Positions 1 through 7,804 of a DNA stretch of 64,000 bases are shown piece by piece (the stretch's first letter is position 1; each line of letters begins with the position of its first letter). The notes beneath the pieces were generated by a model. The model made no database searches and was not told the DNA's origin. It was given only the letters and a program-made list of their open reading frames with translations. The translations under genes and the position numbers were made by a program. Source of the stretch: Amycolatopsis sp. cg9 (GTDB lineage Bacteria > Actinomycetota > Actinomycetes > Mycobacteriales > Pseudonocardiaceae); contig NZ_CP166850.1 of the NCBI RefSeq assembly GCF_041346945.1, positions 3,596,001 to 3,660,000 on the forward strand, in the 5' to 3' direction.

Positions 1-443
1 TCGCTGCTCCGCACCGGCGAAGCGCCCGGCGGGGCGTGCACCGCGAACCGGACGTCGAAGTGCCGCGTCGGCACGCCGAGCGAGCACGTGATCGGGTGGA
101 CGTCCAGGTGCACCGGCTCGGCGGAGATCCGCAGCCCCTCGATGCCCGACTCCTCGGTGGCCTCCCGCAGCGCGGCACCGGCCAGCGACGTGTCCGACGG
201 CTCGCAGTGCCCGCCGAGCTGCAGCCAGCGGCCGACGCGCGGGTGCAGCGTGAGCAGCACCCGCGTGCCGGTGTGGTCCAGCAGCACCGCCGACGCCGTG
301 AGGTGCCCGGCCGCGCACGAGCGTTGACAGCTGTCCTCTCGCGCCGCCAGGAAGCCGAGGAACGCCTGCCGCAGGGATTCCTGCGAAGGCTCAGCCGGCC
401 GCCACGAATCCAGCGTCTCGACGGCGTTCGCGTGCAGGGTCAC
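1..443 (-). CDS. NUDIX hydrolase, partial (3' end outside window)
   Basis: The 147 visible codons read as a NUDIX hydrolase of the actinobacterial ADP-ribose-pyrophosphatase-like type. The NUDIX box runs from [10 protein letters not shown] into REATEESGI, which fits the REUXEEXGU core; the upstream Glu of the canonical box is replaced by Thr, as I recall for this subfamily. Such enzymes hydrolyse nucleoside diphosphates linked to another moiety; the substrate here is unknown. The GTG start at 443 overlaps the fbiB stop (GTGA), so it is the last visible gene of the GNAT-fbiA-fbiB operon. The C-terminus lies beyond base 1. The family call is firm; a role in F420 metabolism is only suggested by the coupling. 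Confidence 0.85.
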   Translation of the reverse strand, partial: MTLHANAVETLDSWRPAEPSQESLRQAFLGFLAAREDSCQRSCAAGHLTASAVLLDHTGTRVLLTLHPRVGRWLQLGGHCEPSDTSLAGAALREATEESGIEGLRISAEPVHLDVHPITCSLGVPTRHFDVRFAVHAPPGASPVRSS

Positions 444-1777
444 AGCTCCAGCAACCCTTCGCCCGGCGAAACTTCCCCGCGCGGGGGCGGCGAGTCCAGC
501 GGGACGCCGATCGCGACCGAGCCCAGCGGCTGCCAGCGGTCGTCGAGGCCGAGGACGTCGCGGACGAGGTCCGCGGCGAAGATCGTCGACCCGATCCAGC
601 ACGAGCCGAGCCCTTCGGCGGCCAGCGCGACCAGCAGGCCCTGCACCGCGGCGCCGCCGGCCACGGTGAACATCGTCTTCTCGCAGTCGTTGCGGCGGTC
701 GTCGCGGTAGGTGTGGGCGCCGTCCGGCACCAGGAACGGGATGACGACTTCCGGCGCCCGGTACAGGATGTCGCCGCGGCTGAGCCGCTTCGCGATCTGC
801 TCCTCGGTGAACTCGTCGCCGGCCAGGTCGGCCCGCCACGATTCGCGCATGGCGTCGAGCAGCTTCTTGCGCGTTCCGCCGTCGCGCAGCCAGGCGAACC
901 GCACCGGGTGCGTGTGGTGCGGCGCGGGCGCGGTCAGCGCCGACCCCACCGCGCGCCGGATCGCCGCGGGATCCACCGGCTCGTCGGCGAACTGCCGCAC
1001 CGACCGCCGCGCCGGGACGGCTTCGCGGCGCCCCTGCGCGATGGCTTCGTTGGTGCCCAGCCGGAAGAGGTCCTCCGCCAGGGGCCGGATCAGGTTCCGC
1101 GCGGTCGAGCCGTCGTCGACGAGGTCCAGCCCGCGCACGACCGCGACCGGCGTCCCGCCCAGCTTGCCCTTGACCAGGTCGGCGGCCGCGGCCAGCTCGT
1201 CGGCCACGGCGACCTCGGTCACGGCGAGCTCGTTGCCCTGCCCGTCGATCTGCCCGCGGTAGGCGTGCAGCACGCGCAGCCCGGACGCGCCGATCGCGTT
1301 GTCGGTCTGCCCGACGCGCCAGGCGCGGCCCATCGTGTCGGTGACGACGACGGCGACCTCCACGCCGAGCCGTTCCCGCAGGCCGTTGCGCAGCGCCAGC
1401 GCGGAGGCGTCGGGATCGGCGGGCAGCAGCGCGACCTCGTCACCGGCGACGTTGGACGCGTCGATCCCGGACGCGGCCTGCACGATGCCCAGCGGGTTCT
1501 CGGTGATCACCGTGCGCGCGATCCGCGCGACCACCCGGACGGCTTCCTGCTCGACGAGCTTGCGGCGCTCGGCGTCGCGGGCCTCCGGGTCGGTGGGCAC
1601 GCGGACGAGCCTGCCCTCGGCCTTGGAGACGATCTTGCTGGTCACGACCAGGACGTCGCCCGAGCGCAGCCACGGCGCGGCCGCCACGATCGCGCCGGTC
1701 AGGTCGTCGCCCGGCCGGAACTCCGGCAGCCCGGGGACGGGCAGGATCTCCAGCTTCGGCGAAGCGTGGTCACTCAA
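440..1777 (-). CDS. fbiB: Bifunctional F420:L-glutamate ligase / dehydro-F420-0 reductase
   Basis: Two-domain FbiB of 445 aa. Residues about 1-245 are the CofE-type GTP-dependent ligase that adds glutamates to F420-0 (early motif [10 protein letters not shown], then [13 protein letters not shown]). Residues about 250-445 are an FMN-binding nitroreductase-fold domain starting near [13 protein letters not shown]; in actinobacteria this domain reduces dehydro-F420-0. I chose the TTG at 1777: it gives an N-terminus like mycobacterial FbiB and has GGAG six bases upstream. An in-frame ORF continues upstream to 1834 but overlaps fbiA more deeply. With the TTG start the overlap with fbiA is 8 bp, implying translational coupling. 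Length is normal for the fused family. Confidence 0.95.
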   Translation of the reverse strand: MSDHASPKLEILPVPGLPEFRPGDDLTGAIVAAAPWLRSGDVLVVTSKIVSKAEGRLVRVPTDPEARDAERRKLVEQEAVRVVARIARTVITENPLGIVQAASGIDASNVAGDEVALLPADPDASALALRNGLRERLGVEVAVVVTDTMGRAWRVGQTDNAIGASGLRVLHAYRGQIDGQGNELAVTEVAVADELAAAADLVKGKLGGTPVAVVRGLDLVDDGSTARNLIRPLAEDLFRLGTNEAIAQGRREAVPARRSVRQFADEPVDPAAIRRAVGSALTAPAPHHTHPVRFAWLRDGGTRKKLLDAMRESWRADLAGDEFTEEQIAKRLSRGDILYRAPEVVIPFLVPDGAHTYRDDRRNDCEKTMFTVAGGAAVQGLLVALAAEGLGSCWIGSTIFAADLVRDVLGLDDRWQPLGSVAIGVPLDSPPPRGEVSPGEGLLEL

Positions 1778-2759
1778 CAGGGGCTCCAGCGAGTTCGAGC
1801 GCGGCGCGGGCCATCGCCGCGGTCGCGTCCACATCGGACATCAGCAGCGGGACGTCGCGGACGGTCACGCCCGGCACGTCGGCCGTCTCGCCCTCGGCGA
1901 TCAGCCAGCCGTCGAGCACCCCGCCGTCCCGGCGAGAGCCGTAGTGGCGGCCGACCGCCTCGGCCGAGGTCTCGACGCCGATCGCGGTCAGGCACGCGTC
2001 GGCCATCCCGCGCAGCGCCTTGCCGCCGATGATCGGCGACACCCCGACGACACCCGCGGACGTCTTGCGCAGCGCGTCCCGGACCCCCGGCACGCCCAGC
2101 ACGGTGCCGACCGACACGACCGGGTTCGACGGCGCGAACAGCACCGCGTCGGCGTCCTTGAGGGCCTCGAGCACGCCGGGCGCGGGCTTGGCCTCGTCGG
2201 CGCCGACCGCGACGATCGAGTGCGCCTTCGGCTCGGCGCGGTAGCGCACCCACCACTCCTGGAAGTGGATGGCCTTCTGCTGGCCGTCCTGCTCCGGGTC
2301 GTCGATCACGACGTGCGTCTCGACGCGGTCGTCCGACATCGGCAGCAGCCGGACGCCGGGCTGCCAGCGGTCGCACAGGGCCTCGGTCACCGCCGAGAGC
2401 GGGTAGCCCGCGCGCAGCATCCGCGACCGGATGAGGTGGGTGGCGATGTCCTTGTCGCCGAGCCCGAACCAGTCCGGGTCGGCGCCGTAGGCCGCCAGCT
2501 CCTCCTTGACCACCCAGGTCTCGCCCGCGTGCCCCCAGCCGCGTTCCTTGTCGATCCCGCCGCCCAGGGTGTACATGCAGGTGTCCAGGTCGGGACAGAT
2601 CCGCAGCCCGTGCATCCAGACGTCGTCGCCGGTGTTGACCAGCGCCGTCACCTCGTGCTCCGAGTCCCCGGAACCTTCCGCCGGCATCCCCAGCGCCGCC
2701 TTGACACCCAGCAGGAAACGGGCCCCGCCCACTCCGCCGACCACTACCACGATCTTCAC
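1770..2759 (-). CDS. fbiA: Phosphoenolpyruvyl (2-phospholactyl) transferase to Fo
   Basis: CofD/FbiA of 329 aa, which transfers the phosphoenolpyruvyl or phospholactyl group from the guanylylated donor to Fo, making (dehydro-)F420-0 in the cytoplasm. The N-terminus [16 protein letters not shown] is the family's conserved nucleotide-binding start, which fixes the GTG at 2759. This GTG overlaps the stop of the upstream GNAT gene (GTGA), and the 3' end overlaps fbiB by 8 bp. Motifs such as NTGDD and SNPVVSVG fit the family. A longer ORF runs upstream through the GNAT gene in another frame and is not real. Confidence 0.96.
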   Translation of the reverse strand: MKIVVVVGGVGGARFLLGVKAALGMPAEGSGDSEHEVTALVNTGDDVWMHGLRICPDLDTCMYTLGGGIDKERGWGHAGETWVVKEELAAYGADPDWFGLGDKDIATHLIRSRMLRAGYPLSAVTEALCDRWQPGVRLLPMSDDRVETHVVIDDPEQDGQQKAIHFQEWWVRYRAEPKAHSIVAVGADEAKPAPGVLEALKDADAVLFAPSNPVVSVGTVLGVPGVRDALRKTSAGVVGVSPIIGGKALRGMADACLTAIGVETSAEAVGRHYGSRRDGGVLDGWLIAEGETADVPGVTVRDVPLLMSDVDATAAMARAALELAGAPVE

Positions 2760-3535
2760 GACGTCGAATCCTCGCACGAGCCGGGTGCGGGCACCCAGTA
2801 CCGGTATCTGTGGTGCGGGGCGCAGCCGAGCCCCGCGTAGAGCGCGAGCGCGCCCGAGTTCCCCTCCGCCACCTGCAACACCGCGCGGTCCGCTCCCTGT
2901 TCCACGCCCCAGGCTGCCAGTGCCGCCATCAGCGCGGACGCCAGCCCGCGCCGCCGGTGCTCCGGGCGCACGGCCAGGCGCCCGACGTGCAGCCAGCCGT
3001 CCACCAGCGCGCCGCGGACCGCGGCCGCCGTGACCCCGCCGTCGGTCACGACGCCGTAGCCGACCTTCCCGCCGGTCAGAACGGCCCGCGCGGCTTCGGT
3101 GCCGGCGTCCGACCCGAGCGCCAGCTCCCACCACCCCGCCGTCGCTTCGTCCCGCACTTTCACGTGAAAGTGCGCACCTGGGGGCCGCACTTTCACGTGA
3201 AAGTGCGGCTTCTCGAGCGGGGCGGTCAGGACGACGACCTCGTGGCCGGCGCCGTGCGTGGTGGCCGGGACCCAGCCGGAGGCGGCGATCGCGTGCTCGT
3301 TGGGGCTGTCGCGGACCACCTGGGCCATCGGCGGGATCCCCCGATCGTGGGCGAAGTCACACACCGCCCGCAGCGCCTCGGGCACCGGCCGGCCGGGGTC
3401 GCCGACGGCCAGGACGCTGTTGGCGCGCCCGGTGAACCCGTCCGCCCAGCGCAGGCGCCAGCCGCCCAAGCGCTCCTCGACCAACGGCGGCCATGCTCTG
3501 CTGCAGGTGATTTCGAGCGACTCGGGTGCGTTCAC
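2756..3535 (-). CDS. GNAT-family N-acetyltransferase carrying two in-frame palindromic repeats
   Basis: 259 aa; the C-terminal half has the acetyl-CoA-binding GNAT signature (VRPEHRRRGLASALMAAL) followed by GNSGALALYAGLG, as in RimI-like enzymes; the N-terminal half looks like a degenerate GNAT-like domain. Substrate unknown. It heads the F420 operon and overlaps fbiA by 4 bp. Between the halves sits the peptide FHVKVRPPGAHFHVKVR, encoded by two perfect copies of a 20-bp palindrome (3154-3173 and 3187-3206) 33 bp apart, so the frame is kept. The GTG start at 3535 has no clear Shine-Dalgarno sequence; CAATCT a few bases upstream could be a -10 box, so a leaderless mRNA is possible. Confidence 0.85.
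   Translation of the reverse strand: MNAPESLEITCSRAWPPLVEERLGGWRLRWADGFTGRANSVLAVGDPGRPVPEALRAVCDFAHDRGIPPMAQVVRDSPNEHAIAASGWVPATTHGAGHEVVVLTAPLEKPHFHVKVRPPGAHFHVKVRDEATAGWWELALGSDAGTEAARAVLTGGKVGYGVVTDGGVTAAAVRGALVDGWLHVGRLAVRPEHRRRGLASALMAALAAWGVEQGADRAVLQVAEGNSGALALYAGLGCAPHHRYRYWVPAPGSCEDSTS
3154..3206. repeat. Two copies of a 20-bp perfect palindrome inside the GNAT gene
   Basis: The 20-mer GCACTTTCACGTGAAAGTGC occurs at 3154-3173 and 3187-3206. Each copy is a perfect palindrome with a CACGTG centre. The second extends outward by CC/GG on either side. The period of 33 bp equals 11 codons. The same 20-mer recurs at 13972-13991 between genes. Confidence 0.95.
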
Positions 3536-3594
3536 CGCTAGATTGTGACCGAGGCGGTGAAAGTCGCGGAGCGGATATTCCCGAGGAGGTGGCC

Positions 3595-3768
3595 GTGGGC
3601 ATCCAGCGCAAGGACGAGCGGCACAACGAGAAGCTCGTCGACGAGATCTCCGAAGGGTTCAACCGGGCCGTGGGGGAGAAGAAGACCGAGGACGAGGCCC
3701 CCAAGCCGCGCTTCGTCATCACCGGCGACGCCCGGGCGACCCCGCCCCCGCGCCGCCGCGAGCGGTGA
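3595..3768 (+). CDS. Small charged protein of unknown function upstream of ferredoxin
   Basis: 57 aa, highly charged (VGIQRKDERHNEKLVDEISE at the start, proline/arginine-rich tail), with no signal peptide or membrane segment. The GTG at 3595 has an excellent AGGAGG five bases upstream, which decides the start over longer in-frame options. It is divergent from the GNAT gene and precedes fdxA in the same direction, but a hairpin separates the two. Conserved hypothetical type; I do not recognise a function. Confidence 0.75.
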   Translation: MGIQRKDERHNEKLVDEISEGFNRAVGEKKTEDEAPKPRFVITGDARATPPPRRRER

Positions 3769-3771
3769 GCT

Positions 3772-3788
3772 CCATACCCGGGGTATGG
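3772..3788. terminator. Hairpin CCATACCC-G-GGGTATGG
   Basis: A perfect 8-1-8 inverted repeat begins four bases after the stop of the small gene at 3595-3768 and before the fdxA promoter region. It has no T-tract, as is usual in high-GC actinomycetes. It could instead be an operator of the adjoining promoter. Confidence 0.5.
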
Positions 3789-3789
3789 C

Positions 3790-3805
3790 TAAGGCTTGCC
3801 TCACC
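3790..3805. promoter_or_regulatory. Candidate iron-box-like site upstream of fdxA
   Basis: TAAGGCTTGCCTCACC resembles the DtxR/IdeR/DmdR iron box (consensus TTAGGTTAGGCTCACCTAA); I count 13 matches over the 19-base window. It ends about 72 bp before the fdxA start. Weak similarity, no experimental basis. Confidence 0.3.
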
Positions 3806-3877
3806 AACCGAACGGGTGCCGATGCCGCGTAATGTCGGCACGGACTGGCTGTTTGCAGAGAAAAGCAGGAGTGCGCA

Positions 3878-4198
3878 GTGACCTACGTGATCGCCGAGCC
3901 CTGCGTCGACGTGCTCGACAAGGCGTGTATCGACGAGTGCCCCGTGGACTGCATCTACGAGGGCGAGCGGATGCTGTACATCCACCCGGACGAGTGCGTC
4001 GACTGCGGCGCCTGCGAGCCGGTCTGCCCGGTCGAGGCGATCTACTACGAGGACGACGTCCCGGACAACTGGTCGGACTACACCAAGGCCAACGTCGACT
4101 TCTTCGACGAGCTGGGCTCGCCCGGCGGCGCCTCCAAGGTGGGCAAGACGGCCAACGACCCGTCGTTCGTCAAGGCGCTGCCCCCGCAGGGCGAATGA
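3878..4198 (+). CDS. fdxA: 7Fe ferredoxin
   Basis: 106-aa seven-iron ferredoxin, a cytoplasmic electron carrier. Cys9, Cys17 and Cys50 should hold the 3Fe-4S cluster, and Cys21, Cys40, Cys43 and Cys46 the 4Fe-4S cluster; Cys25 is the extra cysteine of this family. The tail after residue 60 is the usual FdxA extension. GTG start at 3878. Its stop overlaps the dapC start (ATGA), the same pairing as fdxC-dapC in M. tuberculosis. A possible iron box lies upstream at 3790-3805. Confidence 0.95.
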   Translation: MTYVIAEPCVDVLDKACIDECPVDCIYEGERMLYIHPDECVDCGACEPVCPVEAIYYEDDVPDNWSDYTKANVDFFDELGSPGGASKVGKTANDPSFVKALPPQGE

Positions 4199-5286
4199 GC
4201 CCGGTCGCGCTGCCCGACTTCCCCTGGGATTCGCTCGCCGAGGTCAAGGCCACGGCGCAGGCGCATCCCGGCGGGGTCGTCGACCTTTCCATCGGCACCC
4301 CGGTCGACCCGGTCCCGGCCGGCATCCGCGACGCGCTGGCGTCGGTTTCGGAGATCCCCGGGTACCCGACCACGCACGGCATCCCGGCCCTGCGCGCGGC
4401 CGCCATCGCCGCGCTCGGCCGCCGTCACGGGGTGACGGGCATCGAGCCGGACGCCGTGCTCCCGACGATCGGGTCCAAGGAGGCCGTGGCCTGGCTGCCG
4501 CGCCTGCTCGGCTTCGGCGCCGGTGACCTCGTCGTCATCCCGGAGCTGGCGTACCCGACGTACGAGGTCGGGGCGCTGCTGGCGGGCGCGTCGATCCTGC
4601 GTGCCGACAGCACGGTCGCGCTCGGCCCGCAGAAGCCGTCGATGATCTGGCTGAACTCGCCGTCCAACCCGACCGGCAAGGTGCTCCCGGCCGAGCACCT
4701 GCGCAAGGTCGTCGAGTGGGCGCGCGAGCGGGACGTCATTGTGGTCTCCGACGAGTGCTACCTGGCGCTCGGCTGGGAGACCGAGCCGCTGTCGGTCCTG
4801 CACCCGGACGTCTCCGGCGGCCGGACCGACGGGCTGATCGCGGTGCACTCGCTGTCGAAGTCGGCGAACCTGGCCAGCTACCGCGCCGGGTTCCTGACCG
4901 GCGACCCCCGGCTGATCAAGCAGCTGCTCGACATCCGCAAGCACGCGGGCATGATCGTGCCGCGGCCGGTCCAGGAGGCGATGGTCGCCGCGCTGACCGA
5001 CGACGAGGCCCTCGAAGCCCAGCGCGGACGCTACGCGCGCCGCCGGCTCGTCCTGCGCAAGGCGTTGGAGGACAACGGCTTCCGCGTCGACCACTCCGAG
5101 GCCGGCCTGTACCTGTGGGCCACCCGGGACGAAGCCGCCGCCGCGACGGTCGAATGGCTGGCCCAGCGGGGCATCCTGGTCGCGCCCGGCACGTTCTACG
5201 GCCCGAAGGGCGGCAACCACGTCCGCGTCGCGCTGACCGCGACCGACGAGCGCATCGACGCCGCCGTGGAGCGGCTCACTCAGTAG
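4195..5286 (+). CDS. dapC: Succinyldiaminopimelate transaminase
   Basis: PLP-dependent class I/II aminotransferase of 363 aa, assigned to DapC, which transaminates N-succinyl-2-amino-6-ketopimelate in the succinylase route to meso-diaminopimelate and lysine. Visible motifs are NSPSNPTG (154-161), SDECY (about 185) and the Schiff-base lysine Lys222 in SLSKSANLASYR. The ATG overlaps the fdxA stop. dapD and dapE lie at 8.8-11.3 kb, so most of the succinylase branch is local, which supports the specific call. Its 3' end overlaps the convergent tetR gene by 7 bp. Confidence 0.93.
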   Translation: MSPVALPDFPWDSLAEVKATAQAHPGGVVDLSIGTPVDPVPAGIRDALASVSEIPGYPTTHGIPALRAAAIAALGRRHGVTGIEPDAVLPTIGSKEAVAWLPRLLGFGAGDLVVIPELAYPTYEVGALLAGASILRADSTVALGPQKPSMIWLNSPSNPTGKVLPAEHLRKVVEWARERDVIVVSDECYLALGWETEPLSVLHPDVSGGRTDGLIAVHSLSKSANLASYRAGFLTGDPRLIKQLLDIRKHAGMIVPRPVQEAMVAALTDDEALEAQRGRYARRRLVLRKALEDNGFRVDHSEAGLYLWATRDEAAAATVEWLAQRGILVAPGTFYGPKGGNHVRVALTATDERIDAAVERLTQ

Positions 5287-5897
5287 TCGCGGCCGGTCAG
5301 GCCCCGGTAGACGAACCGGGTCAGCAGCTCGATCGCTTCTTCGTCGGTCGGCGGTGTCCAGCCCGGCGGTGAGCCGTGCAGCCACGTGGCGGCGAACGAG
5401 TCGACGAGGTTGTACATCAGCATCCCGCAGCGGTCCGGCGTCGTGGGCAGCTTCAGCCCGGCGCGGGTGACGTGCGCGAGGTGGTCGTCGAGGTCGGCGG
5501 CCTGGGACGCGCCGAACTGCGCCAGCGTGCGCGCGAACGACTCGCTGACCATCGCCGCCTGGCGCAGGGCCAGCATCGTCGCGGCGTTGTCCCGGTAGAA
5601 GTCCCAGTACTGCTTGACGTGCCAGCGCACCGCCGCCGGGTCGCTGAAGTCGGTCAGGTGGTCCTCGCGCTCGGCGCTCTCGTCGCCGGACGCCGCGATG
5701 TCGGCCATGAGCGCTTCGAGCAGCTCTTCCTTGCCCGCGAAGTGGTTGTAGAACGACCCCGCGGCCCGGCCCGCCTCGGCGGTGATGTCGGTGATCTTGG
5801 TGTTCAGGTAGCCCTTGCGCGCGAAGACGCGCTTGGCGGCGGCCTTGAGCGCGCCCTCGGTCTCCGCGGCCTTCTCCTTGCGGCTCGTCGCCGTCAT
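5280..5897 (-). CDS. TetR-family transcriptional regulator
   Basis: 205 aa. The N-terminal TetR helix-turn-helix is at about residues 15-60 (ITDITAEAGRAAGSFYNHFAGKEELL); the rest is a helical ligand-binding domain. The ATG at 5897 has AGGGAGG just upstream; an in-frame GTG at 5915 is possible but less well placed. It is divergent from the flavin monooxygenase at 5979, and two 14-bp palindromes sit between them, so it most likely represses itself and the monooxygenase and is released by an aromatic ligand. The ligand is unknown. Confidence 0.92.
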   Translation of the reverse strand: MTATSRKEKAAETEGALKAAAKRVFARKGYLNTKITDITAEAGRAAGSFYNHFAGKEELLEALMADIAASGDESAEREDHLTDFSDPAAVRWHVKQYWDFYRDNAATMLALRQAAMVSESFARTLAQFGASQAADLDDHLAHVTRAGLKLPTTPDRCGMLMYNLVDSFAATWLHGSPPGWTPPTDEEAIELLTRFVYRGLTGRDY

Positions 5898-5936
5898 CGG
5901 CACCTCCCTTGACACGGGACGCTAGCAGCGCCATTC

Positions 5937-5965
5937 TGAATCCAGATTCACTGAATCACAATTCA
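5937..5965. promoter_or_regulatory. Probable TetR operator: two tandem 14-bp palindromes
   Basis: TGAATC-CA-GATTCA at 5937-5950 and TGAAT-CACA-ATTCA at 5952-5965 are both perfect inverted repeats, 15 bp centre to centre. They lie in the 81-bp gap between the divergent tetR gene and the monooxygenase gene, covering the likely promoters of both. Two palindromes of this spacing would suit two TetR dimers. Confidence 0.7.
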
Positions 5966-5978
5966 CTGGGAGGACGAC

Positions 5979-7385
5979 GTGGACACACGGGTGCTGATCG
6001 CGGGGGCGGGACCGACCGGGCTGACCCTGGCCATCGAGCTGGCGCGGCGCGACGTCGCCGTGCGGATCGTCGACAAGGCGGAGACGTACTTCGTCGGCTC
6101 GCGCGGCGACGGGATGCAGCCGCGGACGCTGGAGGTGTTCGAAGACCTGGGCGTGCTCGACGCCGTGCTGGCCGCGGGCATGGCCCCGGTGCCGATGAAG
6201 ATCCACCTCGGCGGCGAGGTGGTCGGCGAGCGGATGATGTTCGACCCGATCGAGCCGACGCCGTCGAAGCCGTACCCGACCGGCTGGTTCCTCGGCCAGT
6301 CGCAGACCGAGGGCATCCTGCGCGACCGGCTGGCCGAGTTCGGCGTGCGCGTCGAGCTGAACACCGGGCTGACCGGGTTCGAGCAGGACCCCGACGGCGT
6401 CACGGCCACGCTGAGCACGGGCGAGACCGTCCGGGCGGAGTTCCTCGTCGGCGCCGACGGCGGCAAGAGCTTCGTGCGCAAGACGCTGGGGATCGCGTTC
6501 GAGGGCACGACCGACGAGTCGATCCGGATGCTGCTCGGCGACGTCCGGGCGGAAGGGCTCGATCGCGCGTACGGCCACTGGTTCGCGACCCCGGACGAAC
6601 CGATGAACGGCATGATGTTCACCCCGCTGGCGGGCACCCCGCACTTCCAGTTCGGCGCCTCGCTCGGCGACGGCGAGACGGACGTCGAGACGGCGCTGCC
6701 CGCGGTCCAGGCGCGGCTCGACGTGCTGAGCGGCGGCACGGTCAAGCTGTCCGACCTGGCCTGGTCGACGGTCTGGCGGCCGAACGTCCGGCTCGCGGCC
6801 CGGTTCCGCGACGGCCGCGTGTTCCTGGCCGGCGACGCCGCGCACGTCCACCCGCCGACCGGTGGCCAGGGCCTCAACACCGGCGTCCAGGACGGCTACA
6901 ACCTGGGCTGGAAGCTCGCCGACGGCTCACCGGAGCTGCTCGACAGCTACGAGCCGGAGCGGCGGACGGTCGCGGCTCGCGTGCTCGGGGTCTCGACGGC
7001 GCTGCTGCAGAAGTACGTCGACGGCGACGAGGACGCCCACCACCGCGGCGAAGACACGCAGCAGCTGGACGTCGGCTACCGCGGCGGCCCGCTGTCCCCG
7101 GCGGGGACCGGTGCGCTGCGGCCGGGTGACCGGGCCCCGGACGCGCCGCTGGTCGACGCGAACGGCAAGCGGGTCCGGCTGTTCGAGCTGTTCCGCGGCC
7201 CGCACTCGACGGAGCTGGTGTTCGGCGACGGCGAGACGTCGGGGTACCGGATCCTGCCCGCGGGCAGCGCCCCCGCCCCGGACGCGCTGATCGACGAGGG
7301 CGGCCACGCGTACGCGGCTTACGAGGCTTCGGACGGGCGGCGGGTGCTCATCCGGCCGGACGGCTACGTCTGGTCGATCGCCTGA
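5979..7385 (+). CDS. FAD-dependent aromatic monooxygenase (class A)
   Basis: 468-aa group A flavoprotein monooxygenase, as in PHBH, RdmE or PgaE. The N-terminal dinucleotide fold is VLIAGAGPTGLTLAIEL, the FAD/NAD(P)H motif is VGADGGKSFVRK, and the second FAD motif is GDAAHVHPPTGGQGLN near residue 287. The last 90 or so residues form the thioredoxin-like C-terminal domain seen in rifampicin and polyketide hydroxylases. It should hydroxylate an aromatic substrate with NAD(P)H and O2. GTG start at 5979 with GGGAGGA upstream. No biosynthetic cluster surrounds it, so detoxification of an aromatic compound is plausible. Substrate not determinable. Confidence 0.9.
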   Translation: MDTRVLIAGAGPTGLTLAIELARRDVAVRIVDKAETYFVGSRGDGMQPRTLEVFEDLGVLDAVLAAGMAPVPMKIHLGGEVVGERMMFDPIEPTPSKPYPTGWFLGQSQTEGILRDRLAEFGVRVELNTGLTGFEQDPDGVTATLSTGETVRAEFLVGADGGKSFVRKTLGIAFEGTTDESIRMLLGDVRAEGLDRAYGHWFATPDEPMNGMMFTPLAGTPHFQFGASLGDGETDVETALPAVQARLDVLSGGTVKLSDLAWSTVWRPNVRLAARFRDGRVFLAGDAAHVHPPTGGQGLNTGVQDGYNLGWKLADGSPELLDSYEPERRTVAARVLGVSTALLQKYVDGDEDAHHRGEDTQQLDVGYRGGPLSPAGTGALRPGDRAPDAPLVDANGKRVRLFELFRGPHSTELVFGDGETSGYRILPAGSAPAPDALIDEGGHAYAAYEASDGRRVLIRPDGYVWSIA

Positions 7386-7562
7386 TCACGACATCCCGTT
7401 GTGCGTGGAGTTGTCGTAGGTGCCGTTCGGCTTGGCGCGGTACGGGTAGCGGCCGTGCTTCCGCCCGCGCCGCACCCGGCGGCCGGCGAGGACGCCGATG
7501 GTGAGGATGACCAGGACGAGCAGGACGACGCCGCCGATGGCCAGGGTCAGCGCGGTCGCCAT
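7386..7562 (-). CDS. Small single-pass membrane protein
   Basis: 58 aa. A hydrophobic helix spans residues 4-26 (ALTLAIGGVVLLVLVILTIG), followed by an Arg/Lys-rich stretch (RRVRRGRKHGRYPYR) and a polar tail, so a cytoplasmic C-terminus is expected. Its stop abuts the convergent monooxygenase stop with no gap. ATG at 7562. No recognised family. Codon use looks typical of the neighbours, which supports a real gene. Confidence 0.7.
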   Translation of the reverse strand: MATALTLAIGGVVLLVLVILTIGVLAGRRVRRGRKHGRYPYRAKPNGTYDNSTHNGMS

Positions 7563-7613
7563 CCCCCGAGCCTAGGGGCGCCGGCGCCGGTTTGGGGGCG
7601 GCCGAAATGCCAT

Positions 7614-7656
7614 GAAAGGGTCGTTCATGTCGTCAGGCGAGGTGAACGACCCTTTC
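7614..7656. terminator. Perfect 14-bp stem-loop downstream of the CHAD gene
   Basis: GAAAGGGTCGTTCA at 7614-7627 pairs exactly with TGAACGACCCTTTC at 7643-7656 across a 15-base loop. It lies in the 242-bp gap between the small membrane protein gene and the end of the CHAD gene. A second short imperfect hairpin, TGAATGACTCGTTCA, lies at about 7780-7795. Nothing else of note was seen in this gap. Confidence 0.65.
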
Positions 7657-7804
7657 CTGACGTGCAGGCAGCCGGGCCCGGCCGGCCCCGGCCCAAGCCG
7701 CCGTCGTGCGAGCTGCCGCGACTTTGCCGGGGATCGGCCGTGCGGACCCGACTTGGCCGGGCCCCGTCGTCGGAGGTCCTGAATGACTCGTTCAAGACCG
7801 CTGG

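Noticed and set aside
440..1834. Longer fbiB reading frame starting at 1834.
   Set aside because: The extra 19 residues lie inside fbiA and do not resemble FbiB N-termini; the TTG at 1777 has a ribosome site.
2810..3541. Plus-strand open frame opposite the GNAT gene, also containing HFHVKVR peptides.
   Set aside because: The palindrome reads the same on both strands, so it gives the same peptide antisense; the GNAT frame has clear acetyl-CoA motifs and this one does not.
5979..7385. Possible antibiotic-tailoring monooxygenase of a biosynthetic cluster.
   Set aside because: No polyketide synthase, NRPS or other tailoring genes nearby; only its own TetR regulator is linked.
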